Shown here: positions 1-8,039 of the stretch, one piece after another | Numbering within the stretch: the stretch's first letter is position 1 | How the letters are laid out: every line of letters starts with the position of its first letter | Assembly: GCA_002450985.1 (NCBI GenBank) | Contig: DKBA01000176.1 | Coordinates: 6,804-23,720 of the forward strand | Source of the DNA: Acidimicrobiia bacterium UBA6912 | GTDB taxonomy: Bacteria > Actinomycetota > Acidimicrobiia > Spongiisociales > UBA5794 | Length of the DNA: 16,917 bases | Reading direction: 5' to 3' | The notes under the pieces: generated by a model | The model's database searches: none | Seen by the model: only the letters and a program-made list of their open reading frames with translations | Told to the model about the DNA's origin: nothing | Program-made: the position numbers and the translations under genes

Positions 1-305
1 GCGGTGATGAAGACCATGTCGGCGCCCTTGAGGGCGTCCTCGATCTCCTCACGGTGTGCCTCGGCCGCCTCGCGGCCGACCTCGGGGTTGGCGCCTGCAC
101 CAAGCCCGCGAGTGGTCTCGCGACCGATGTCGAGCTTGACGTCGGCGTCCGACATCAACAGGACCTGGGCGTCGGTGTTGATCGCGATGAACTCGACGCC
201 GCCGATGCCGGCCTCGACCATCCGGTTGACGGCGTTGACACCACCGCCGCCCACGCCGACGACCTTGATGACCGCCAGGTAGTTCTGGGGACTGCGCATT
301 TCCAT
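1..305 (-). CDS. ftsZ: Cell division protein FtsZ, N-terminal part (cut by window edge)
   Basis: FtsZ is the tubulin-like GTPase that polymerises into the cytokinetic ring under the membrane at midcell. The visible 101 codons begin MEMRSPQNYLAVIKVVGVGG and contain the nucleotide-binding start GVGGGGVNAVNRM, then AINTDAQ, the GLGAGANPEVG loop and the ADMVFITA strand, all in the family order. The GTP signature GGGTGTG would follow just outside the window. I chose the ATG at 305 because GGAG lies 10 nt upstream. An in-frame GTG at 311 has only 4 nt of spacing, and a second ATG lies at 299. The gene follows ftsQ after a 40-bp gap, so it is probably co-transcribed, although ftsZ often has extra promoters in ftsQ that I cannot identify here. 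Identity is certain; the exact start is likely. Confidence 0.97.
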   Translation of the reverse strand, partial: MEMRSPQNYLAVIKVVGVGGGGVNAVNRMVEAGIGGVEFIAINTDAQVLLMSDADVKLDIGRETTRGLGAGANPEVGREAAEAHREEIEDALKGADMVFIT

Positions 306-345
306 CGTCACGTGGCTCCAACTCCCGTGAGGCTCGACCTCTACG

Positions 346-1146
346 TTACCCTGAATCGTCAAATGATGAAGCATCTTCTCCCGTACCCTCAACCAATGGT
401 CGAGGGTTGGCGATCGCGGGACGCAGTGGCGAGACGATGTTCACGGTGGCTCCGGCGGTGACGCCCTCGTCCAGCATCGCCGTCAGCGTCGCCGCCTTCG
501 CCTCCATGTCGCGCCGATTGCCGAGCAGCACACGGTGATCGGCCACCGTCGCCTCGAGACCCATCGCGGTCGTCCGCACCGCGGCACCCACGGCGAACTC
601 CGGCGGTAGGAGCGCCAGGAACTCGAACGCGGCAACCACGTCGGAGTCGTCGATCGCTTGACCGGGAGCGATGGGACCAACCACGGCCTCGACCACGGGT
701 TCACCTGCAGCCGGTGTTCCGGCGGCAACGGCTACACCATCGGCTGAGACCAGCAGCCAGCCGGTCGATGTCTCGATCCAGCCTGCCGGGATGCGCTCGA
801 TCACCGTCGCCTCGACCGTTCCCGGCCACGTGACGCGCACCTCGGCGATCGCCACCCACGGGTCGCGTTCGAGCGCCTCCTCGATCGCCGACGGCCTGAC
901 CGAGATGGTGGGCACTCCCTCGGCGACCCCATGGTCGGCGAGGATGCCGGCGACCGGGGCGTTGACGGCGCCGAACACCCTGACCTCGCGCACGGCGAGC
1001 CACGGTGACTGGAGGAGGGCGAAACCGATGCCGCCACCGATCACGAGGCCGACGAGTCCGACGATCCACCGCAGCCTGCGCCGCGCCCACGTCTCGCGCA
1101 CCTGCGTGCGACGTGCGTTGATGCGTGGATCGACGGCGGTCTTCAC
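346..1146 (-). CDS. ftsQ: Cell division protein FtsQ/DivIB
   Basis: FtsQ is a bitopic divisome protein that links early and late division proteins and binds the FtsL-FtsB type complex outside the membrane. The 266-residue product has a basic cytoplasmic tail (residues 1-26), one membrane helix (about 27-45), and a POTRA domain (about 50-120) starting LAVREVRVFGAVNAP with the typical VTWPGTVEATVIERIPAGW end. A FtsQ beta domain follows (about 120-242) and the tail is short and acidic. The start is the GTG at 1146, with a strong AGGAGG seven bases upstream. It overlaps the murB stop in a GTGA motif. An open frame in the same phase continues upstream through murB, but that part is an arginine-rich shadow. 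FtsQ is poorly conserved, so the call rests on architecture plus its place directly before ftsZ. Confidence 0.93.
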   Translation of the reverse strand: MKTAVDPRINARRTQVRETWARRRLRWIVGLVGLVIGGGIGFALLQSPWLAVREVRVFGAVNAPVAGILADHGVAEGVPTISVRPSAIEEALERDPWVAIAEVRVTWPGTVEATVIERIPAGWIETSTGWLLVSADGVAVAAGTPAAGEPVVEAVVGPIAPGQAIDDSDVVAAFEFLALLPPEFAVGAAVRTTAMGLEATVADHRVLLGNRRDMEAKAATLTAMLDEGVTAGATVNIVSPLRPAIANPRPLVEGTGEDASSFDDSG

Positions 1147-2069
1147 GTCGGAGCCTCCTCGCCGGGTGCGCTCGCAAACTCGCCGAGGAACTTCACCTCG
1201 GGCTCGAGCTCGACACCGGTCGCAACGGCGACGCGACGGCGCACGACGGCGACGAGGTCGTAGATGTCCTGTGCGGTCGTTCCCGGATCGGCCTCGAAGA
1301 AGTTGGCGTGCCGGCTCGACACGACGGCGCCTCCGCAACGCAGTCCCTTCAGCCCGAGATGGTCGATGATCCGTCCCGCGGCATCGCCCGGCGGGTTCTT
1401 GAACACGCTCCCGGCGTTGAGCGTCCCGCCCGGCTGGGTGTCGCGGCGCCACCGGGTCACCTCCCGGATGCGGGCGAGCCCGGCGTCGGTGGGCTGGGCC
1501 TCCGTGCGGAAGCGTGCCGCCACGACGATCTCGTGGACGGCGACGTTGGTGGAGCGATAGGCCATCTCGAGCTCGGCGGGCGTCCGCACCACCACGTCCC
1601 CGGACCGGGCGTCGACGATGCGAGCGTCGATCATCACGTCGGCCGTCTCCGTACCGAGGCATCCTGCGTTCATCCGCACGGCGCCCCCGACCGAACCGGG
1701 GATGCCGACGAGAAACTCGAGCCCACCGCGGCCGGCATCGACGCTCGCCCGCGCCACCTTGGCGAGTGGGGCGCCCCCCCCGGCCTCGACGACGCCTCCA
1801 GCCGTAACCGCAACGTCGGCGAACGCACCGACGAGGTGGACGACGAGCGCGGCAACGCCGCGGTCGGCCACGACGACGTTGCTGCCACGGCCGAGCACGA
1901 TGACGCGCTCCCCCATCTCCCGTGCTGCGGCGAGAACGGCGGCGAGCTCCGTCTCGTCTGCAGGCTCGGCGAACCATGCCGCCTCCCCGCCGAGCCGGTA
2001 GGTCGTCATCGGGGCGAGCGCGACATCGCGGCGCAGCAGCCCGGACTCCACGAGCCGCCCCACGGTCAC
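1143..2069 (-). CDS. murB: UDP-N-acetylenolpyruvoylglucosamine reductase MurB
   Basis: MurB is the cytoplasmic FAD enzyme that uses NADPH to reduce UDP-GlcNAc-enolpyruvate to UDP-MurNAc, the second committed peptidoglycan step. The 308-residue protein shows the FAD-binding segments TTYRLGGEA (22-30), LGRGSNVVV (59-67) and GIPGSVGGAVRMNAG (122-136). The catalytic serine lies in GSVFKNP (Ser221), SSRHANFF is at 251-258, and the catalytic glutamate is in PEVKFLG (Glu291). The length and lack of the long insertion fit a type II MurB. The start is the GTG at 2069, overlapping the murC TGA by 4 bp with GGGGAGG just upstream; a second GTG at 2063 is possible. Its place between murC and ftsQ differs from many Actinomycetes, where murB lies elsewhere. 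Confidence 0.97.
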   Translation of the reverse strand: MTVGRLVESGLLRRDVALAPMTTYRLGGEAAWFAEPADETELAAVLAAAREMGERVIVLGRGSNVVVADRGVAALVVHLVGAFADVAVTAGGVVEAGGGAPLAKVARASVDAGRGGLEFLVGIPGSVGGAVRMNAGCLGTETADVMIDARIVDARSGDVVVRTPAELEMAYRSTNVAVHEIVVAARFRTEAQPTDAGLARIREVTRWRRDTQPGGTLNAGSVFKNPPGDAAGRIIDHLGLKGLRCGGAVVSSRHANFFEADPGTTAQDIYDLVAVVRRRVAVATGVELEPEVKFLGEFASAPGEEAPT

Positions 2070-3448
2070 GATGCCTCCCCGCCGAGGGCGGACAGCAGCG
2101 GCTCGGCCATGCCGGTGATGTCGCCCGCGCCCAACAAGAGCACGAGATCACCGGGTTGCGCCATGGCAACCACCTTGTCCGGCACGGCGGCGAGGGCGGG
2201 CACGTAATCCACGTCGCCGCCCGCAGCCGCCACGGCCTCGGCGACGAGCTTGCCGGTCACTCCCGGAATCGGTCGCTCGTCTGCGGCGTACACGTCCGTC
2301 ACGATGACCCGGTCGGCCACGGCGAGCGGGGCTCCGAACTCGGGGCCGAGATTGGCGGTACGCGTGTAGCGGTGAGGCTGGAATACGGCGAGCACCCGGT
2401 TCCAGCCTCCCTGCCGACCTGCGGCGATCGTGACGCCGATCTCGGTCGGGTGGTGGGCGTAGTCGTCGACCACGGTGATGTCGTTCACGCGGCCTCGCAC
2501 CTCGAAGCGCCGGCGCACCCCGCGGAAACCGGCCAGGCCCGCGGCGGCGGCGGCCACGTCGAAGCCGGCGCTCGCCAGCAGCGCGAGCACGCCCGCAGCG
2601 TTCCGTGCGGTGTGCGCCCCGGGAATGGGAACCGTCACCGCGGTGGTCTCGCCGGACGGGCCTTCGAGCCGGAACGAGACATCGCCCGATCCGTGGGCTA
2701 GCTCGACGATGCGCCATGCGGCGCCAGGGTCGGTGCCGTACGTGATCAACTCGACACGCTCGCCGAGCCGGCGAACACCCGCGTCGTCGATGCAGGCGAC
2801 CACCGGCCCGTTCACCCGACCGGCCACGAGCGCAAACGCCTCCTCGAGAGCGGCGAGCGAGCCGTAGTAGTCGAGGTGGTCCGCCTCGACGTTCGTCACC
2901 ATCAACGCCTCGAGGTGGAGGTGGCGGAACGTCCCGAAGGCCTCGTCCGCCTCGAGGACGAACTCGGGTCCGCTCCCGAGGTGGGCGCCGGTGTTGAACG
3001 CCGCCATCTGCCCGCCGACGATGAAGGTCGGATCGGCCCCGAAGCTGCGCAGCGCCGTCACCGTCATGGCGGTGCTCGTCGTCTTCCCGTGCGTGCCGGC
3101 GAGCCCGATCGCGGGGCGCCACGCCGTCACCGCCTCGAGCAGCCGCGGCCGCATCCAGACCGTCACCCCGGCGAGGCGAGCCGCCTGCATCTCCGGATCC
3201 CGCTCCGGAACGGCGGACGACGCAACGACCAGATCCAGGTCGCCCATCGCCTCGGGCCGGTGTCCGATCCATGTCGAGATGCCGAGGTCGGAGAGCGCAT
3301 CGAGTGGACGTCCCGGCTTGAGATCCGAGCCCGACACCTCGTAGCCCAGCCCGGCGAGGATCTTGGCGAGCGCGCTCATGCCTGCGCCACCGGCCCCGAT
3401 GAGGTGGATGCGGCGTCCAGGAAGCACCAGGGGCAGGCGGTCAATCAC
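2066..3448 (-). CDS. murC: UDP-N-acetylmuramate--L-alanine ligase MurC
   Basis: MurC is the first Mur ligase and uses ATP to add L-alanine to UDP-MurNAc in the cytoplasm. The 460-residue protein has the three-domain layout. A Rossmann UDP-binding domain carries HLIGAGGAGMSALA (15-28). The ATPase domain carries the P-loop GTHGKTTST (118-126), EADEAFGTF (166-174) and NVEADHLDYYG (186-196). The C-terminal domain carries VVDDYAHHPTEI (326-337) and FQPHRYTRT (356-364). The EADE motif is followed by AFGTF where most MurC proteins have SDGSF-like residues, which is unusual but keeps the acidic core. The start is the GTG at 3448, which has GAGG six bases upstream and overlaps the murG stop by 8 bp. 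The same frame is open further upstream inside murG, but that part has shadow-like composition. Confidence 0.97.
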   Translation of the reverse strand: MIDRLPLVLPGRRIHLIGAGGAGMSALAKILAGLGYEVSGSDLKPGRPLDALSDLGISTWIGHRPEAMGDLDLVVASSAVPERDPEMQAARLAGVTVWMRPRLLEAVTAWRPAIGLAGTHGKTTSTAMTVTALRSFGADPTFIVGGQMAAFNTGAHLGSGPEFVLEADEAFGTFRHLHLEALMVTNVEADHLDYYGSLAALEEAFALVAGRVNGPVVACIDDAGVRRLGERVELITYGTDPGAAWRIVELAHGSGDVSFRLEGPSGETTAVTVPIPGAHTARNAAGVLALLASAGFDVAAAAAGLAGFRGVRRRFEVRGRVNDITVVDDYAHHPTEIGVTIAAGRQGGWNRVLAVFQPHRYTRTANLGPEFGAPLAVADRVIVTDVYAADERPIPGVTGKLVAEAVAAAGGDVDYVPALAAVPDKVVAMAQPGDLVLLLGAGDITGMAEPLLSALGGEAS

Positions 3449-4523
3449 GATGCGCCTCGGCGATGAGTCGTCGCGCGATCTCCCCCGCTGCGTGTGGCAT
3501 GGCGAGCGAGAGATTTGCCTTCGCCATCCTCTCACGGCGCGGCGCATCGACGAGCAACTGCTCGATCTCGATCGGCACCCGGTCGATCTCTGCTTCGGCG
3601 ATGGCGACGACACCGCCGCCCTCGGCGAGGTAGGCGGCATTGCCCTCCTGCGACACGGCGGCGAGCGGTACCACCACCGCCGGCGTGCCGGTGGCGGCGA
3701 GCTCGCTGATGGTGAGCGCCCCCGCCCTGCCCAGCACGAGATCGGCGGCGGCGTAGAAGTGCTCCATCTCCCGCTCGAAGGGAATGGTGCGCCAGGTGAC
3801 GGCCGCCTGCGCCGCCTCGGCGGCGACCGCGGCGTGGTGCGCCGTGCCGGTGAGGTGGACGATGGCGAGACGATCGGGATCGGCGTCGTCGGCGATGCGG
3901 GTGGTGACCTCGTTGAGCACGCGGGCGCCGAGGCTGCCGCCGAGCACACCGAGCGTCGTCACCCCCTCGGGGAGGTCGTAGCGGGCACGGGCGGTGGCGG
4001 CGAGAGCGTCGCGGTCGAACCCGGCGAGCGCCGGGCGCAGCGGGTTGCCGACGACGGCGGCGCTGCGCAGCTGCGCCGCGGCGGCCGGGAAGGCGACGAA
4101 GCTCGCCTGGGTGCGGCCAGACAGCAGCCGGTTGGCGAGTCCGGGAACGGCGTTCTGCTCATGGAGGAAGAGTCGGGCCTCGGCGCGGCGGGCGGCCAGA
4201 CCGGCAGGAATCGAGACGTACCCGCCGAACACGATGGCCACCCTGGTGTGCGCCGCACGCATCTCGTCGGCGATGACGCCGGTGGCGCGGACGACCAACC
4301 GGGGAAGCGCGAGGTTGGCGAGGCTGAGCGACCGTTGCAGGCCGCGGATCTCCACGCCCCGGAACCGGTAGCCGGCAGCAGGCACCGTCTCGGCCTCCAT
4401 CCGGTCACCACCGAAGAACACGATCTCGCTGCGGTCGACACCCTCGGCAACGAGAGCATCGGCGACGGCGAGCGCCGGGTACACGTGGCCGCCCGTTCCC
4501 GCTGCGGCGAAGGCATAGGTCAT
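3441..4523 (-). CDS. murG: Lipid II synthase MurG (UDP-GlcNAc transferase)
   Basis: MurG is a GT28-family, GT-B-fold enzyme on the inner face of the membrane. It transfers GlcNAc from UDP-GlcNAc to lipid I to make lipid II. The 360-residue protein has the first glycine loop GTGGHVYPALAVA (9-21), GGYVS (100-104), HEQNAVPGLANRLL (121-134), the second glycine loop LGGSLGA (194-200), HLTG (223-226) and the donor-binding helix GALTISELAATGTP (268-281). The usual DHQ..NA segment reads SQEGNA (291-296), so its first residues differ while the Q and the NA are kept. The ATG start at 4523 overlaps the ftsW stop in ATGA and has GGAGG five bases upstream. It lies directly after ftsW and before murC, as in most dcw clusters. 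Confidence 0.97.
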   Translation of the reverse strand: MTYAFAAAGTGGHVYPALAVADALVAEGVDRSEIVFFGGDRMEAETVPAAGYRFRGVEIRGLQRSLSLANLALPRLVVRATGVIADEMRAAHTRVAIVFGGYVSIPAGLAARRAEARLFLHEQNAVPGLANRLLSGRTQASFVAFPAAAAQLRSAAVVGNPLRPALAGFDRDALAATARARYDLPEGVTTLGVLGGSLGARVLNEVTTRIADDADPDRLAIVHLTGTAHHAAVAAEAAQAAVTWRTIPFEREMEHFYAAADLVLGRAGALTISELAATGTPAVVVPLAAVSQEGNAAYLAEGGGVVAIAEAEIDRVPIEIEQLLVDAPRRERMAKANLSLAMPHAAGEIARRLIAEAHRD

Positions 4524-5701
4524 GATGGCCTCCGCGCTGCGGCGAGGCCGTTGCGGGCGATGTTCACCAACACGCCGACGACCGCCAGGTTGACGATCAT
4601 GGCGCTCCCCCCGGCCGAGACGAACGGCAGCGGCACTCCCGTGATGGGTAGCGCCTTGACCACTCCGCCGATGTTGACGATCGCCTGCAGCGAGAGCCAG
4701 GTCATGATGCCGGTGGCGACGAGGCGCCCGAAGGTGTCCCGGGCCCGCAACGCAACGATGGTGCCGACGACGACGAACACCACGAAGAGGGCGAGGACGG
4801 TGAGCGAGCCGGCGAGACCCGTCTCCTCGCCGATGATGGCGAAGATGAAGTCGGTGTGGGCATTGGGGAGGAACGACCAGCGCGCCCTGCTGGCGCCGAG
4901 ACCGACACCGAAGATGCCGCCGGTCCCGAGGGCGACGAGGCTCTGGAACGCCTGGAGACCCTCATCGAGCCGATCGGGATTGGGGTCGAGAAACGCCAGG
5001 ACGCGTTCGAGGCGGTAGGGCTCGGCGATGGCGAGGGCGACCGCGGCGAGCGCGCCTCCCGCCCCGAGCGCGGCGATGTGGCGCAGGGGCGCCGCCGAGG
5101 CCAGCAGCACGGCGAACGCCGCCCCGGCGATGAGGAGGGTGGTGCCGAGGTCGGGCTGCATCAGCAGCAGCACGCTCACCGCCCCGAGCGACACGGCAAG
5201 CGGCCAGAACACGTGGGACAGCGCCGCGAGATGGCGCTCCTTGCGGGAGAGCGCCGCGCTCAGGAACACGACCACGGCGAACTTGGCGAACTCCGACGTC
5301 TGCAAAGTGAGCGGTCCGAGCTCGATCCACCGCCGCGCCCCACCCCGCACCGAGCCGATGGCCATCGTCGCCACCAGCCCGCCGATCGCCAGGGCGAGCA
5401 GGAAGGGCGCCATCCTCGCGTACCACCGGTAGGGGATGCGGGCGGTGATGAACAGGCACACCACGCCGGCGCCGACGAACATCAGCTGCTTGCGGAAGAT
5501 CGCATACTGATCGAGCCCCTCGCGGATCGCCACGACGGACGAGGCCGAAAGCACCGCACCGAGCCCGATGATGAGCAAGATGGCGACCGGGAGCAGCAAG
5601 AGCACGGCACGGCGTTCGGGCGCCCGCCGCACCCGCGGTCTCGGCTGGGGATCGGACCGCTGCGTCTCCCGAGGGGCCGTCGCCCCCGCCCTCCCCGTCA
5701 T
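4520..5701 (-). CDS. ftsW: Septal peptidoglycan glycosyltransferase FtsW (SEDS family)
   Basis: FtsW is the SEDS-family membrane polymerase that builds septal glycan strands from lipid II together with FtsI. The 393-residue protein has a basic, proline-rich cytoplasmic tail (1-31), then about ten hydrophobic helices. Family motifs are GARRWIELGPLTLQTSEFAK (121-140), MQPDLGTTLL (181-190), SFLPNAHTDFIFAIIGEE (276-293) and LPITGVPLPFVSAGGSAM (351-368). Asp284 in HTDF aligns with the aspartate required for SEDS polymerisation. The ATG at 5701 overlaps the murD stop in ATGA. The upstream sequence is a G-rich GGGGGTGGGG stretch rather than a clean GGAGG. Translational coupling to murD is therefore likely. 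FtsW rather than RodA is chosen because it lies between murD and murG. Confidence 0.96.
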   Translation of the reverse strand: MTGRAGATAPRETQRSDPQPRPRVRRAPERRAVLLLLPVAILLIIGLGAVLSASSVVAIREGLDQYAIFRKQLMFVGAGVVCLFITARIPYRWYARMAPFLLALAIGGLVATMAIGSVRGGARRWIELGPLTLQTSEFAKFAVVVFLSAALSRKERHLAALSHVFWPLAVSLGAVSVLLLMQPDLGTTLLIAGAAFAVLLASAAPLRHIAALGAGGALAAVALAIAEPYRLERVLAFLDPNPDRLDEGLQAFQSLVALGTGGIFGVGLGASRARWSFLPNAHTDFIFAIIGEETGLAGSLTVLALFVVFVVVGTIVALRARDTFGRLVATGIMTWLSLQAIVNIGGVVKALPITGVPLPFVSAGGSAMIVNLAVVGVLVNIARNGLAAARRPS

Positions 5702-6981
5702 GCCCCACCCCCGGTACGGGCCAGCACCAACGCGGTGAAGGCCTCGCCGCGATGCTGGTAGGAGTCGAACATGTCGAAGCTGGCGCACCCTGGTGCGAGC
5801 AGCACCGTGTCGCCGGCGGCGGCGATCGACGCGGCGCAGGCAACCGCCGCCGCCATGTCGGCGACCACGCTGACCTTGTCGCCTCCGGCGGCGGCGAGCT
5901 CTGCGGCCGCCTCGCCGATCGCCACGACGTGGCGCACGGTGGAGACACCGACCAGCGGCGCCAGATCGAGACCCTTGTTGCGACCGCCGGCGATGAGCAC
6001 CACCGATGGATAGGCGGCGGCCGATGCCACGGCAGCGTGGGGATTGGTCGCCTTCGAGTCGTTCACCCAGGTGATCCCGGCGTGGCGGGCAACCACGGTT
6101 CGCCGGTGCGTCCCGGGAGCGAATCCGACGATCACGCGTTCGATGGCGTCGGCCGGTGTACCGATGGCCGCCGCCAAGGTCGCTGCCACGGTGAGGTCGA
6201 GCATCCAGATGGCGTCGAGGTCGGGCTTGGGGAACGCCATGTCCCCGACGAGGAGCCGGTCTCCCACCGGCCCGTTGCCTCCGGGGGGCCGGGTGACGCC
6301 GCTCGCCGCGATGCGGCGCGCCCGTGCCGGACGGGCGGCCCGCACCGCTTCGGTGTCCTCGGCGTCGTAGACGAGGACGTCGTCCTCCGTCTGGTTCTCC
6401 CAGATTCGGGCCTTGGCCTCGACATAGGCGTCGAAGCTGCCGTGCCAATCGAGGTGGTCAGGGGCGATGTTCAAGATGGCGGCCGCCGCGGGATGGAAGC
6501 GGTCGATGAACCGGAGCTGGAAGCTCGAGGCCTCGACGGCGACGCAATCCCACGGATCGAGGGCGACGTCGGAGAGGGCGAGCCCGACATTTCCCGCGGC
6601 GCACGCCCGCATCCCGCCGGCGCGCAGCATTGCGGCGGTGGCTTCGGTGACCGTCGTCTTGCCGTTGGTGCCGGTGATCGCGACGTACGGTGCGGTCAGC
6701 TGGGCTGCGGCGAACTCCAGCTCGCTCACGAGCGGAGCCGGGCCGGCGAGGGCCGCTCGAATCGGTGCCGCGTGTTCGGGGATCCCAGGGCTCGTCACGA
6801 CGAGATCGATGCCGTCGAGGAGCTGCGGATCCCACTCGCCGGCCGTGATCACCGCGCTCTCCGGGGCGTCCGCGGTCGCTGCGGGGTCGCGGTCGTAGAT
6901 GGCGACCTCGTGCCCGAGACGCAGGGCGAGCCGAGCGGCCGCCCTCCCGCTCACCGCACCACCGAGGACGAGGACCTTCAC
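5698..6981 (-). CDS. murD: UDP-N-acetylmuramoyl-L-alanine--D-glutamate ligase MurD
   Basis: MurD adds D-glutamate to UDP-MurNAc-L-Ala with ATP. The 427-residue protein opens with the nucleotide-binding strand VKVLVLGGAVSG. It has VTSPGIP (62-68), the P-loop TGTNGKTT (103-110), EASSFQL (150-156), NIAPDHLDWHG (171-181), NDSKATNP (307-314), AGGRNKG (331-337) and LLAPGCASFDMFDSYQHRG (394-412), all as in MurD. The segment FAPGTHRRTVV (287-297) replaces the usual GLPHR-E pattern near the start of the C-terminal domain. The start is the GTG at 6981, with GGGAGGG eight bases upstream, and it overlaps the mraY TGA in GTGA. A longer open frame in the same phase runs upstream under mraY and is arginine-rich shadow. 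Confidence 0.97.
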   Translation of the reverse strand: MKVLVLGGAVSGRAAARLALRLGHEVAIYDRDPAATADAPESAVITAGEWDPQLLDGIDLVVTSPGIPEHAAPIRAALAGPAPLVSELEFAAAQLTAPYVAITGTNGKTTVTEATAAMLRAGGMRACAAGNVGLALSDVALDPWDCVAVEASSFQLRFIDRFHPAAAAILNIAPDHLDWHGSFDAYVEAKARIWENQTEDDVLVYDAEDTEAVRAARPARARRIAASGVTRPPGGNGPVGDRLLVGDMAFPKPDLDAIWMLDLTVAATLAAAIGTPADAIERVIVGFAPGTHRRTVVARHAGITWVNDSKATNPHAAVASAAAYPSVVLIAGGRNKGLDLAPLVGVSTVRHVVAIGEAAAELAAAGGDKVSVVADMAAAVACAASIAAAGDTVLLAPGCASFDMFDSYQHRGEAFTALVLARTGGGA

Positions 6982-8039
6982 GGCGTGATCCCTCCCTCGG
7001 TGGCGACGAGGAAGTCGGCGTAGAACAAGCCGACGCCGATGGCCACGAAGATGCCGGACATGATCCAGAACCGCACGATGACGGTCGTCTCCGGCCAGCC
7101 CTTCAGCTCGAAGTGGTGGTGGAGCGGCGCCATCCGGAAGATGCGCTTGCCGAAGACCCGGAAGGAGAAGACCTGGAGGATGACCGACACGGTCACCATC
7201 ACATAGAGACCGCCCAGCACCGCGAGGAGCAGGTGGGTCCCGGTGAGGAGGGCGAGCGAGGCGAGCGCGCCCCCGAGCGCCTGCGAGCCGCTGTCGCCCA
7301 TGAAGATCTGGGCGGGCGCCGCGTTCCACCACAGGAAGCCGAGGATGGCCCCGACCACGGCGGCGGCGAGGACGCCCAGATCGAGGGCGCCATCGATGCC
7401 GTACACGCTGAAGTTGCGAAACTGCCAGAAGGCGATCAGCACGTAGGCGCCGAAGACCAGGGACCCGGAGCCGGCGACGAGTCCGTCGAGACCATCGGTC
7501 AGGTTGACGGCGTTCGCCGTTCCCGAGAGATAGAGCAGCACGAGGATCGCGTACAACCAGGGTGCGAGGTCGATCGCCGTCTCCCTGGTGATCACGAACT
7601 CCGTGGCGACCCCCGCTGCGTTGGCGCCCCAGGCGAACAGGCCGGCGACGACGAGCTGGCCGAGGAGCTTCCATCGTTTGGACAGACCGAGGTTCTGCTT
7701 CCTGGCGAACTTGGCGAAATCGTCGAGGAAGCCGATGACCCCCATCCCGAGGAACCCGAACAGCGCAAGCAGTCCTTGCGCCGACAGCGGCTGCCAGCTG
7801 AGGGCGGCGCCCTCCTCGAAGCTGAACAGGCGGAGGTGGGCGAGGAGGTAGCCGGTGGTGACGGCGATCCAGATGACGACGCCACCCATGGTGGGCGTTC
7901 CCCGCTTGTGGCTGTGGCCTTCGACCTCCTCTTGGATGAACTGGCCGATGTTGCGATCGCGCAGGACACGAATGGCGACGGGTGTGAGCAGGATGCTGAC
8001 GAGGAAGGCCACTGCGCCTGCGATGAGGAGGGAGATCAC
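6978..8039 (-). CDS. mraY: Phospho-N-acetylmuramoyl-pentapeptide transferase MraY
   Basis: MraY is the polytopic enzyme that moves phospho-MurNAc-pentapeptide from UDP to undecaprenyl phosphate, giving lipid I. The 353-residue protein starts with a hydrophobic helix and has about ten membrane segments. Visible motifs are HKRGTPTMGG (44-53), the acidic pair in FLDDFAK (Asp106-Asp107), NAVNLTDGLDGL (176-187), FMGDSGSQALGG (246-257, with the Mg-site Asp249) and the PLHHHFELKGWPE loop (305-317). The length matches the family. The start is the GTG at 8039, inside a GTGA overlap with the murF stop, and GGAGGAGG lies about seven bases upstream. The murF-mraY-murD order is standard. Confidence 0.98.
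   Translation of the reverse strand: MISLLIAGAVAFLVSILLTPVAIRVLRDRNIGQFIQEEVEGHSHKRGTPTMGGVVIWIAVTTGYLLAHLRLFSFEEGAALSWQPLSAQGLLALFGFLGMGVIGFLDDFAKFARKQNLGLSKRWKLLGQLVVAGLFAWGANAAGVATEFVITRETAIDLAPWLYAILVLLYLSGTANAVNLTDGLDGLVAGSGSLVFGAYVLIAFWQFRNFSVYGIDGALDLGVLAAAVVGAILGFLWWNAAPAQIFMGDSGSQALGGALASLALLTGTHLLLAVLGGLYVMVTVSVILQVFSFRVFGKRIFRMAPLHHHFELKGWPETTVIVRFWIMSGIFVAIGVGLFYADFLVATEGGITP

Noticed and set aside
1147..2169. Upstream extension of the ftsQ frame through murB
   Set aside because: The sequence is arginine-rich and overlaps murB. The GTG at 1146 has AGGAGG at good spacing, so it is the start.
3363..5018. 551-codon plus-strand open frame opposite murG and ftsW
   Set aside because: It has shadow composition and no recognisable motif, and lies entirely antisense to two certain genes.
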